Below, one piece after another: positions 18,020 to 26,562 of a DNA stretch of 32,943 nucleotides. The notes below the pieces were generated by a model. That model had not been told where the DNA came from, made no database searches, and worked only from the letters and a program-made list of their open reading frames with translations. The stretch comes from M55B112 sp040880545 (lineage in GTDB: Bacteria; Bacteroidota; Bacteroidia; Bacteroidales; GCA-2748055). Where the stretch lies: assembly GCA_040880545.1 (NCBI GenBank), contig JBBDIE010000068.1:1-32943 (forward strand), read 5' to 3'. Both the position numbers and the translations under genes were made by a program. The first letter of the stretch is position 1, and each line of letters starts with the position of its first letter.

Positions 18020-18221
18020 TTCATAAAGTCGTTCATTTTTTTTCCGGGGCCATATAAAGTATTGGATCGAACAGACAGACCAATGCAGGAGGAACATGTC
18101 CATGACTATTTTTCACCGGTATTAATTGAATATTAGGAGAAAATTATACCCGGTATTTTATATTCAAACTTAATCTTAAACTTTTGCGTTTTTTAGAATT
18201 TTTACCCTCATAACATTAAGC

Positions 18222-19535
18222 ATGAAGCTATCACATTCAATCCTTATTCTATTTCCGCTGTTGCTCGCAGGCTGCAGTAACAAAACTCAAGAAGAGAACA
18301 AGCCTAATATCCTGATTATCCTGGCAGATGACCAGGGGAATGCAGATGCAGGATACCAGAGATCACCTTCCATTGTGTCAACACCGGCTATCGACGCAAT
18401 CGCGAACGATGGTATAGTATTTACTAATGCTTATGCAAGCGCGTATGTCTGCGCACCCACCCGGGCCGGATTGTTGACCGGAAGGTACCAGCAAAGGTTT
18501 GGCTTTTACCGTGCCCCGGATTCAAGGGTCGGCATGCCTCTGTCGGAAGTTACCCTTGCAGATGTGTTGAAAAAGGAGGGTTATCGTACCGGTGTTTTCG
18601 GCAAGTGGCACCTGGGCCTGACAGAAGAGTATAATCCGGTCAACAGGGGATTCGATACCTTCTATGGCTTTTTAGGGCACGGGGGTCGTGATTATTTCGA
18701 CCTGACACTACATGAGGATCCGGATGGTTTTCATCAACCCATCTACCGAAACCTGCAGCCCGTTTCCGATACGGGTTACCTGACAGATAATATTGCCAGG
18801 GAAACGGCAAATTTCATCAAGGAGTGTGCAAATCAGAAAGAACCATTCTTCGCTTACATGGCATTTAACGCAGTGCATTCACCCATGCAGGCCCCGGAGA
18901 AGGATATAGATATGTTCGACTCGGGCGATCCCCGGCGTGATATATACCTTGCCATGCTGCATCGTATGGACATTGGCATAGAGAAGGTGATCCGGGTCCT
19001 GAAAAAGGAAGGAGTGTACGATAATACGCTGGTCTTCTATTTCTCAGACAATGGTGGAGCAAGAAATAACAGTTCTGATAATCTTCCCTTCCGGGATTAT
19101 AAACAAAGTGTTTACGAAGGAGGTTTACGGGTTCCGTTTATTATCTCCTGGCCAGACAGGCTTGCCCCTTCAACATGTGATGAACCGGTGATCTCCATCG
19201 ATATCATGCCCACTATCTGTGCAGTTTTAGACATCGATCTTCCAGTGGACCATATTTATGACGGAAAGAACATCTTTTCTGTGATTGAAGATCATATAGA
19301 GGATCCCCTGCACGATCAACTCTATTTCGATGGTAATGACAGGTCCTGGGCAGTAAGGGAAGGAGCGTGGAAATTGCTGTTATCGAGAAGAGGCAATATG
19401 GAACTATATAACCTGGATTCAGATCCCTATGAAGAAAAAAATCTGGTTGATGAGCACCCTGGGATCGTAAAGGATCTTAAACAAAAATATACTAATTGGA
19501 GAAGTGAAATGGGAACTCCGATTGGAGGTAATTAG
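18222..19535 (+). CDS. S1-family sulfatase, lipoprotein
   Basis: This compact 437-residue sulfatase has a lipobox L-A-G-C (Cys18). Motifs: ILADDQG (33-39), formylglycine site C77-A-P-T-R followed by AGLLTGR, GKWHLG in TGVFGKWHLGL, and YFSDNGGARNN for the second metal site. The C-terminal part has the usual WKLLLSRRG and LYNLDSDPYEEKNLVDEHP pattern that closes S1 sulfatases. Lipid anchoring suggests retention at the periplasmic or outer-surface face of a membrane. It starts a run of four rightward sulfatase genes spaced by 15-200 bp. Confidence 0.92.
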   Translation: MKLSHSILILFPLLLAGCSNKTQEENKPNILIILADDQGNADAGYQRSPSIVSTPAIDAIANDGIVFTNAYASAYVCAPTRAGLLTGRYQQRFGFYRAPDSRVGMPLSEVTLADVLKKEGYRTGVFGKWHLGLTEEYNPVNRGFDTFYGFLGHGGRDYFDLTLHEDPDGFHQPIYRNLQPVSDTGYLTDNIARETANFIKECANQKEPFFAYMAFNAVHSPMQAPEKDIDMFDSGDPRRDIYLAMLHRMDIGIEKVIRVLKKEGVYDNTLVFYFSDNGGARNNSSDNLPFRDYKQSVYEGGLRVPFIISWPDRLAPSTCDEPVISIDIMPTICAVLDIDLPVDHIYDGKNIFSVIEDHIEDPLHDQLYFDGNDRSWAVREGAWKLLLSRRGNMELYNLDSDPYEEKNLVDEHPGIVKDLKQKYTNWRSEMGTPIGGN

Positions 19536-19565
19536 TTTTTACATTTTTATCTAAATGCAAATACG

Positions 19566-21400
19566 ATGAAGACAACAGTAGTGCAATTATTTCAATACCC
19601 GGTATATCTCCTCCTGGCAATTTTGCTGGGAACAGTGTCCGGTTGTAAGGAGGATGAAGAACCCGGTCGTCCTAACANNNNNNNNNNNNNNNNNNNNNNN
19701 NNNNNNNNNNNNNNNNNNNNNNNNNNNNNNNNNNNNNNNNNNNNNNNNNNNNNNNNNNNNNNNNNNNNNNNNNNNNNTTGCTGGGAACAGTGTCCGGTTG
19801 TAAGGAGGATGAAGAACCCGGTCGTCCTAACATTATTTTTATCATGACAGACGACCAGAGCTCAATCGTTCCCTTTCCGAAGGACAGTGAATTTGGTTTT
19901 GAAGATGGGAACAGGAAAGGGATACAGTCACATCCATTTGGTTTTTGTGGTGATTCCGAGGTTCATACACCCATAATTGATGATTTGGCACGCAACGGGA
20001 TGATCTTCACGCGGGCATATGTGTCCAGTTCTGTGTGCTCCCCCAGCAGATATTCCATGCTAACAGGCCGCTATGCCGGCAGATCTGAAGGAAGGTCGTT
20101 CATGAGGCTACATCCCGAAGGGGAGATGACCCGGGTTGAAAATAATACCGAACTGGAAGAGCAGAGGCATAATCTGCCCAGGTTGCTGCAACAAGCCGGC
20201 TACAGGACAGGGTTTGTTGGTAAGAGTCACATTATTGATCACCATTTACTTGGAAGACAAAACTGGGAAGAAAACGGATTGATACCATATGACCAGGGGG
20301 CGGATCCGAAAATACCGGAAGTGAATGAAGCGATGCACCGGAACCACGGTTTCTGGTCGAATCGGATCATGGATTTTGGATTTGATTATGCAAACGGAAT
20401 CTATGCAGCAAATTTGAAGGAGTTACATAACGACTCCCTGAATGTTCATAATCTTGAGTGGAAAAACAAAGCTGCTCTCGAGTTTATAGAAACGTCCGGA
20501 GATGAACCGTTCTTTCTCTATTACAGCGAAATGGTACCTCATGGCCCTGCTCCCTGGATCAACAGGAATGGGAAGTATATACATGGATTGGATGCTAATC
20601 CGCGATTTACAGGTGAAGGCTATGTGGAGGGTCCATTCGAAAACATGCCTGAAAGGGACAAGATACTGAAAGAGGTACAACAGGCCGGTAAAGATACTGA
20701 CCATGCATGGTTAACATGGTTCGACCATGCCGTGGGAGCTGTTGTAGAAAAACTTAAGGAGCAAGGGATCCTGGAGAATACACTGATCGTAGTCTGCTCA
20801 GACCATGGGAATTATAACTTCGGTAAAACAACTATTTATGAGGGAGGAGTGAAAATTCCGCTCATGATTTATTGGCCGGGAGGAATCGAACCGGGACAGG
20901 TTTACGATGAATTGGTGCAGAACATAGATTTCGCACCCACTTTTCTTGACCTGGCCGGGGTTGACCTGTCTGAAGTGGAGGAGTTGGACGGTGTAAGTCT
21001 GAAGAACACATTCGCTGGTGACATCAAGCCCGTACACGATCATCTGTTCTTTGAGATCGGTTTCGCCAGGGGGGTGATGACAAAAGAGTGGAAGTACATT
21101 GCTGTAAGGTATGATGAGAAAACCAGGGAGGAGATAGAAAGCGGGAAGATTTATACAGGCTGGAACGGTCATACCTATACCAGGCCCTACTACATCAGGA
21201 ACACCCACCTGGGGTACCATTCAGTGCTATTGAATCCTAATTATTTTCAGCCCGATCAGCTGTATGACCTGGTTAACGACTCCAGGGAGCAAAACAATCT
21301 GTTCGCAGAAAACCCAGAACAGGCAAAGAAAATGAAAGTGAAACTCAGGGAACTGCTCCAATCCTTCCCCAACAGACCTTATGGTGAATTTATTGAATAA
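19566..21400 (+). CDS. S1-family sulfatase, lipoprotein (interrupted by assembly gap)
   Basis: The gene is split by a run of 100 Ns, but the 55 bp before and after the Ns are identical. Removing the Ns and one 55-bp copy restores one frame of 559 residues, starting at the ATG at 19566. The repaired N-terminus has a lipobox V-S-G-C (Cys27) followed by RPNIIFIMTDDQ (metal aspartates). The formylglycine site is C106-S-P-S-R with YSMLTGR. The usual GKWH motif is replaced by VGKSHI, and the second metal motif reads SDHG instead of SDNG. The same two variations occur in the sulfatase at 22937, with which it also shares ARGV-T-E-K-Y-AVRY and FP-RP-GEF blocks, so the two are paralogues. Confidence 0.88.
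19623..19677 (+). repeat. 55-bp overlap, left copy (assembly artefact)
   Basis: This sequence, from TTGCTGGGAACAG to GGTCGTCCTAACA, is identical to 19778-19832. The two copies abut the two ends of the N-run, as expected where two contigs share an exact 55-base overlap. The duplication is almost certainly not biological. Confidence 0.92.
19678..19777. other. 100-N scaffold gap
   Basis: Exactly 100 N characters, the conventional length for a gap of unknown size. The flanking 55-bp duplication shows the contigs really overlap, so no sequence is likely to be missing. Confidence 0.95.
19778..19832 (+). repeat. 55-bp overlap, right copy (assembly artefact)
   Basis: Second exact copy of 19623-19677, directly after the N-run. 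It continues in frame into the sulfatase coding sequence. Confidence 0.92.
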
Positions 21401-21415
21401 CAGTACGTTGTGCTA

Positions 21416-22840
21416 ATGAAATTAAAACTTTATATACTTACAGGCATGAATTTAATTTCAATCCTAAAAATTGGATTTTTAACCGTTCTACTGGTGAGTC
21501 TGACCAGTTGCATGGAAGGGAGGCAGGATGAACCCCCAAACATAATTTTTATACTTGCTGATGACCTGGGTGCCGGGGACCTGCACTGTACAGGACATCC
21601 TTATGCCATGACCCCGCATCTTGATCGACTGGCCGACAGGGGGATTCGCTTTGAAAGAGCTTATATGGCAGGAGCGTGGTGCGCTCCAAGCCGGTACGGA
21701 TTGATGAGCGGACAGTTTCCTGCACGCTATTTCGACAGGACCAGGAACTTGAGGCCTGAAGAGCCTACCATTACAAAAATCCTGAAAGACGCAGGGTACA
21801 CTACCGCACATATTGGTAAATGGCATATGACCAGCAATACCGAAAAGGATATTTCACCGCGTGACTTTGGAATTGATGAACATTTTCTTACCAATTTTTT
21901 CGGAGGAGGGGATGTTTACACATGGACAAGAGAGGAGCGAAACCAGGAATACTGGCGGGCAAAGACAACAGATGCATATGTTGACAGGACAATAGATTTC
22001 ATACAACAAAACAAGGCAGGAGGCCTGCATAAACCGTTTTATGTGAATCTCTGGATCTATCCCACACATTCATATATCCATCCCACCACCGAACAGATGG
22101 CCGTGTATGAAGGGCTTACTGTAGATTACAGTGATTTCAGCCCGCACCAGCAGGAATTTCTGAAGTTTGTGTCCCGGCATGGTGATATTGATCAGGCAAT
22201 GCAGGCCTATTGTGCCGATGTGACCGCAATGGACCGGGCGCTTGGCAGGTTGTTTGCCTTTTTGGAGAGCGAAGGACTGAATGATAACACCCTTGTCGTT
22301 TTTTCAAGCGATAACGGGCCGGGTCCGCTGGCGACACAAGTGAACAACGAAAGCGTGGTAGAACGGTATGAGGAGAAGCCGGATCTGCTCAACAATGTGG
22401 GTTCAGCAAAAATATACAAGGAACGCAAGGTCAGCCTCCATGATGGAGGGATCAGGGTACCGTTTATTGTCTCCTGGCCCCGGAAAATTTCCGGAGGAAA
22501 GGTCGATCAAGTATCGGTAATACACGGTACAGACTATCTTCCAACGATAGCATCGCTTTGTGGCATCGATCTGCCCGTGGGAACCTATGATGGGCTAGAT
22601 GTATCTGCCGCTTTCCTTGGAGAGAACATGGTACGAGATAAAGAGCTATACTGGACACAAGCCGGAGATGTCGCACTATTAAGGGACCAGTGGAAAGCGA
22701 TTCTGAAAAGTGATGGTGAATTACTTTTGTATGACATTGGTAGCGATCCTGAAGAATTGAATGACCTGAAATCTGATCATCCGGATTTGGCAGAAGAGCT
22801 AAAAAAGGGCATCACTGATTGGCGGGTTAACATGAAATGA
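21416..22840 (+). CDS. S1-family sulfatase, lipoprotein
   Basis: From the ATG at 21416 the product has 474 residues, with a lipobox L-T-S-C (Cys32). A GTG at 21410 would add two residues and a later ATG at 21446 would shorten the signal peptide, which does not change the interpretation. Motifs: ILADDLG, formylglycine site C89-A-P-S-R followed by YGLMSGQ (Gln where Arg is usual after the conserved Gly), GKWHM, and FSSDNGPGP for the second metal site. It begins 15 bp after the previous sulfatase stop and is therefore co-transcribed with it. Its motifs are closer to classical arylsulfatases than to the DHG-type paralogues on either side. Confidence 0.9.
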   Translation: MKLKLYILTGMNLISILKIGFLTVLLVSLTSCMEGRQDEPPNIIFILADDLGAGDLHCTGHPYAMTPHLDRLADRGIRFERAYMAGAWCAPSRYGLMSGQFPARYFDRTRNLRPEEPTITKILKDAGYTTAHIGKWHMTSNTEKDISPRDFGIDEHFLTNFFGGGDVYTWTREERNQEYWRAKTTDAYVDRTIDFIQQNKAGGLHKPFYVNLWIYPTHSYIHPTTEQMAVYEGLTVDYSDFSPHQQEFLKFVSRHGDIDQAMQAYCADVTAMDRALGRLFAFLESEGLNDNTLVVFSSDNGPGPLATQVNNESVVERYEEKPDLLNNVGSAKIYKERKVSLHDGGIRVPFIVSWPRKISGGKVDQVSVIHGTDYLPTIASLCGIDLPVGTYDGLDVSAAFLGENMVRDKELYWTQAGDVALLRDQWKAILKSDGELLLYDIGSDPEELNDLKSDHPDLAEELKKGITDWRVNMK

Positions 22841-22936
22841 GATAATCAAAGGATTCCGGATAAATAAAATCTTTAAATCACGGGTATCTGCGATTAGGAA
22901 TGAAAATGTTAAGATTACAATAAATAGGGTAATAAA

Positions 22937-24898
22937 ATGAAATTTAGAAATGAATTATTCACAGTGCTTATTGGGGGCACAGCCATTTTTCAGTCATCGA
23001 TGCTACAGGCGCAGGATCCTCCCAATATTATTATGTTCGTGATCGATGATACGGACAAGTACCAGGTTGGGTGTTATGGAGGTCCGGTATATACACCCCA
23101 TATTGACCAACTGGCAGCGGAGGGTCTGATGTTCCATAATGCACATGTTAACTCCACGGTCTGTACGCCCTCCAGGTATAGTTTAACCACCGGAAGATTT
23201 GCGGGGCGCTCGGCATATGGAGATTACCTGGCGGATTATCCCGAAGGCAGCCAGGGACATCCGGAATTTAACGTTGGACTCGAGCATGATTATATGAATA
23301 TTGGGCATGCGCTGCAATCTGCCGGATATACTACCGGTTGGGTAGGTAAATTCCACATTAATGCAGACAATACCCTTCAGGGAGGGCTCACATCCCAGGA
23401 AAAAACGTACCTGAAAAATGCCTCGCCTGACGATCCCGTGGCCACTGATCTTTTTAAAAGAGAAGAGCAGGCCTATCGTGAATACCTGGTTAACAAAGGG
23501 TTTTCCTGGGCGAAGCATATCTACGAGGGAAACCTGAATCCACCCTTTAAAGAGCATAACCTGGAATGGACCATTGAAGCGGCACTCGAATTTATGGATT
23601 CTGCCGGAGCTAAGCCATTCTATCTTCATTTCAATACAACATTGTTACACGGTCCCGACCAGAGTTGGGAGCGTAGTTTTGATTATCCGGCATATACCGG
23701 GGAGGGTTTAACTGACGGAGTGTTTGAAGCCAATATGCCCCCAAGAAGCACAATAATTGAAAGAATAGAGTCTAACGGCTATAACCTGAAAGATAACCCC
23801 GCAGGCATTACATGGCTGGATGATGGAGTCGGGGCAATTATGGATAAACTGGACGAACTGGGTATTGCAGACAACACAATTCTGGTAGTTCTTCCCGATC
23901 ATGGTTCTGCAAATAAAGCTTCACTTTTCAGCATGCATGGTACGAATATTCCCATGATCATCAGGTATCCGGAAAAGATCGAACCGGGACTGGAATCCAG
24001 CTCCCTGGTGCAGGCGATTGACCTGGTACCGACATTTTATGAACTGGGAGGTGTCGATCTGCCCGAAGAGTACCATATCGATGGAACATCCCTTACCCCT
24101 CTTTTTAATGCACCGGAAACGAAATTGCATGAGAGTCTTTACTTTGAGTTGGGATGTGCACGAGGCGTAATTACCGACGAATACAAATATGTTGCAGTGC
24201 GTTATACACAGGACCGAATCAATTCTGTCCTGAATATCCCGGAGGATGAGCTCAAGGAGAAGGTTATTAAAGAGCTCATTTACCTGGACGGGCATATAGG
24301 AATCAGTACCCGAGGCATAAAATACAGTCCAGAGTACCTGAGTCCCGACCAGCTGTATGACTGGACCACTGATCCGGGTGAGTTAGACAACCTGGCAGAG
24401 GATTCTTCTTATCAGGAGGTCCTCGGGGAAATGCAGGATCTGCTCAGGGGCTACCTGGAGCGTTTTCCAGGCAGACCATTTGGGGAATTCGTTCCCGGAC
24501 CAAATGCAACAGCTCCGGATTCCCAGGTTGTAAGTTATATCAGAAACATTCAGTATGCACTTAGAAATGGGGCAAATCTGGACAGGGAGGTGATCATTTG
24601 TGATGGGAATTGTGTAGCTGTAACAGTGGTCCCGGAAGATCCTGGCACCACCGGGTATTCACAACATGATAATCCGGTAAAAGTAATCCAGGGACCGGGC
24701 CACCTTTTAATTGGACCGGCAGAGGGTACTATGGCAATCAGTCTCTTTGATATGAAGGGAAGACAAATGTCTCATGAAGTGTACAATGATTTCGGGCAAT
24801 TTGTCCTGAACACATCAGGGCATCATCCCGGACTGTATCTTTTAAAGATAGATGCAAAGGGTAATAAACAGTTTTGTCAGAAAGTGATCATCAATTGA
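22937..24898 (+). CDS. S1-family sulfatase with C-terminal T9SS sorting domain
   Basis: The 653-residue protein has a cleavable signal peptide ending LQAQ (about residue 26). Catalytic motifs are VIDDTDK (35-41), formylglycine site C76-T-P-S-R with YSLTTGR, VGKFHI in place of GKWH, and PDHG as second metal motif. The catalytic part ends near residue 530 with RFPGRPFGEF. About 70 C-terminal residues form a type IX secretion sorting domain: ISLFDMKGRQM, a GLYLLKID strand and a K-V-I-I-N end. The protein should be exported across the outer membrane and held on the surface or released, unlike the lipoprotein sulfatases next to it. It is the last gene of the sulfatase run and is followed by a strong terminator. 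Confidence 0.92.
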   Translation: MKFRNELFTVLIGGTAIFQSSMLQAQDPPNIIMFVIDDTDKYQVGCYGGPVYTPHIDQLAAEGLMFHNAHVNSTVCTPSRYSLTTGRFAGRSAYGDYLADYPEGSQGHPEFNVGLEHDYMNIGHALQSAGYTTGWVGKFHINADNTLQGGLTSQEKTYLKNASPDDPVATDLFKREEQAYREYLVNKGFSWAKHIYEGNLNPPFKEHNLEWTIEAALEFMDSAGAKPFYLHFNTTLLHGPDQSWERSFDYPAYTGEGLTDGVFEANMPPRSTIIERIESNGYNLKDNPAGITWLDDGVGAIMDKLDELGIADNTILVVLPDHGSANKASLFSMHGTNIPMIIRYPEKIEPGLESSSLVQAIDLVPTFYELGGVDLPEEYHIDGTSLTPLFNAPETKLHESLYFELGCARGVITDEYKYVAVRYTQDRINSVLNIPEDELKEKVIKELIYLDGHIGISTRGIKYSPEYLSPDQLYDWTTDPGELDNLAEDSSYQEVLGEMQDLLRGYLERFPGRPFGEFVPGPNATAPDSQVVSYIRNIQYALRNGANLDREVIICDGNCVAVTVVPEDPGTTGYSQHDNPVKVIQGPGHLLIGPAEGTMAISLFDMKGRQMSHEVYNDFGQFVLNTSGHHPGLYLLKIDAKGNKQFCQKVIIN

Positions 24899-24918
24899 AT
24901 CAACGCATGGCCTTATTG

Positions 24919-24959
24919 CAAAAAAAAAAGTGTTCCGCAACTGCGTAACACTTTTTTTA
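24919..24959. terminator. Bidirectional Rho-independent terminator
   Basis: An A-run plus GTGTT pairs with AACAC plus a T-run, and the intervening CGCAACTGCG adds a small inner stem. The A-run and T-run flank both sides, so it can terminate both the rightward sulfatase operon and the leftward rpmE2 transcript. Confidence 0.85.
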
Positions 24960-24981
24960 TTCTGATAAAGTAAGGGTATCC

Positions 24982-25242
24982 CTACTTCCTGGTATCGTAA
25001 TGCTTTTTGTACCTGTTCATGAACTTATCCACACGACCTGCCGTGTCAACAAGTTTCATTTTACCGGTATAGAAAGGATGTGATGTATTGGAAATCTCAA
25101 GTTTGATCAGCGGATACTCAACACCGTCGACCTTGATCTTCTCCTTTGATGCCGCTGCAGATTTGGTAATGAATACCTCTTCATTTGACATATCCTTGAA
25201 TGCCACCAATCTGTAATTATCCGGATGTATACCTTTTTTCAT
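24982..25242 (-). CDS. rpmE2: 50S ribosomal protein L31 type B
   Basis: The 86-residue protein reads MKKGIHPDNYRLVAFKDMS at its N-terminus and contains SNTSHPFYTGK and a C-terminal basic helix, all typical of L31 type B. It has no cysteines, so it is the zinc-independent (C-minus) form. It binds the large ribosomal subunit near the central protuberance. The gene is monocistronic, with a strong promoter upstream (25288-25318) and the shared terminator downstream. Confidence 0.96.
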   Translation of the reverse strand: MKKGIHPDNYRLVAFKDMSNEEVFITKSAAASKEKIKVDGVEYPLIKLEISNTSHPFYTGKMKLVDTAGRVDKFMNRYKKHYDTRK

Positions 25243-25287
25243 CGTCTACTGTTTTCTTATCTTAAGATTCTGTTTTCAAACGGACTG

Positions 25288-25318
25288 CAAAGATAATCAT
25301 GTTTCACTTTTATACAAA
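25288..25318 (-). promoter_or_regulatory. Bacteroidota sigma-ABfr-type promoter for rpmE2
   Basis: On the minus strand there is TTTG (25315-25318), a 19-bp spacer and TATCTTTG (25288-25295). This is an exact match to the Bacteroidota housekeeping consensus TTTG-N19-TAnnTTTG and lies about 45 bp upstream of the L31 start. It is the best promoter match in the window and supports assignment to Bacteroidota. Confidence 0.75.
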
Positions 25319-25356
25319 ATTATTTCACTTATCCTGTACAATACTTCCGGATTATT

Positions 25357-26553
25357 TCAAACCACTCCCTCAGGGAGGATTGTTTCGTCCACTTTTTCGG
25401 GCATAAACCGCCTGAACGGGATCTCTTTATTGATCATATACCTGTAGGTATGGTGCGTTTTTGCATGATATGCGCCTGTGGCTTTGTAGAGTGCGATCAT
25501 TTTCGGGTTGAAATCACCCACCCATGAAAGTTCTACCTGTTTATAGTGCGGATTTCTTTCCACCACCTGCTTAAGTTGGTAGATGATGCCCGATTCCACA
25601 CCAGAATTCTGGAATTTCGGAGATACCCCGGCCGCATTTCCCCGCATCCTGGTCATCACTTTACGTTTCTTCATGATCAGGAACCTGAGCTTGTTCCAGA
25701 GGTGCAATTTTCCGTTGAGGTGCCTGAATATCTGGTTGGCATCGGGCAGAAAAGTGAAAAATGCGATCGGTTCATCCCTGTTATAGGCAAACCAACAGAG
25801 TTCCGGATCGAGGATCGGTTTGGCTTTCTGCATCAGTTCATATATGGCATCGGGCTCCAGCGGGGTGAAGTCATCTTTGAGCAAGGGCCATGCTTCGTTG
25901 TATACCTTTACCGTATCGTGTACATACTTGTCGGCATTTTTGTATTCGAAGTGTTTGAAACTGTAGTTTGGCCGGTTATTGATCCATTCCGCGATCTTCC
26001 AGAACCGCTCTGGGAACGGTTTTTCTATGTCAATATGAAAGCTAAACTGCCTGTAATAGAGCTGAAATCCGTAATTTTCAAACAATGCCCTGTAATAGGG
26101 AAGGTTGTATGCCATTCCGTAGCCCGGTGGCTCGAAACCATGGACAAGGCAACCCCAGTTGGATTCATTTTCTCCGAAATTCACAGGACCGGTCATTGCC
26201 TCCAACCCCTTGTCCTTCAGCCATTCTGCTGCCGTATCGAAAAGCATGTTGGTAGCTTCCTGGCTGTTGATACATTCAAAAAAACCACACCCCCCACTCT
26301 TCACATAATCGGCTTCTGCTTTATTCTTTTCGTAAAATGCAGCAATCCGCCCAATAACCCTACCCGTACTGTTTACCAGTATCCAGCGGCATGCATCGCC
26401 CTGTTGAAAATGTACATTCTTTTCAGGATCGAATGCTGCTTTTATATCCCTGTCAAAAGGTATTACGTAATTGGGATCATCTTTGTAAAGTTGCCGGGGT
26501 AGATCCAGAAACTCCCTTTTACTTTTTTTGTCGTTTACTATTTTGACTTTCAT
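25357..26553 (-). CDS. GNAT-like protein, function unknown
   Basis: The 398-residue cytoplasmic protein has no signal peptide or membrane segment. The N-terminal part (FLDLPRQLYKDDPNYVIP, RVIGRIAAFYEKNKA, FFECINS) and the later GVESGIIYQLKQVV and VGDFNPKMIALYKATGAY resemble GNAT acyltransferase elements; two GNAT-like halves may be present. I recognise it as a widespread Bacteroidota protein of unassigned substrate, often annotated as hypothetical. It lies 9 bp downstream of the aminotransferase gene on the same strand, so the two form an operon and may act on the same small molecule. Confidence 0.65.
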   Translation of the reverse strand: MKVKIVNDKKSKREFLDLPRQLYKDDPNYVIPFDRDIKAAFDPEKNVHFQQGDACRWILVNSTGRVIGRIAAFYEKNKAEADYVKSGGCGFFECINSQEATNMLFDTAAEWLKDKGLEAMTGPVNFGENESNWGCLVHGFEPPGYGMAYNLPYYRALFENYGFQLYYRQFSFHIDIEKPFPERFWKIAEWINNRPNYSFKHFEYKNADKYVHDTVKVYNEAWPLLKDDFTPLEPDAIYELMQKAKPILDPELCWFAYNRDEPIAFFTFLPDANQIFRHLNGKLHLWNKLRFLIMKKRKVMTRMRGNAAGVSPKFQNSGVESGIIYQLKQVVERNPHYKQVELSWVGDFNPKMIALYKATGAYHAKTHHTYRYMINKEIPFRRFMPEKVDETILPEGVV

Positions 26554-26562
26554 AGTGATAAC

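Noticed and set aside
19566..19847. Separate 93-codon small gene reading into the N-run
   Set aside because: It is the start of the sulfatase gene read through the Ns in the wrong phase; merging the 55-bp overlap gives one continuous protein.
25546..26502. 318-codon frame on the plus strand opposite the GNAT-like gene
   Set aside because: The minus-strand frame is longer, sits 9 bp from its operon partner and has recognisable acyltransferase-like blocks; the plus-strand frame has no recognisable motifs.
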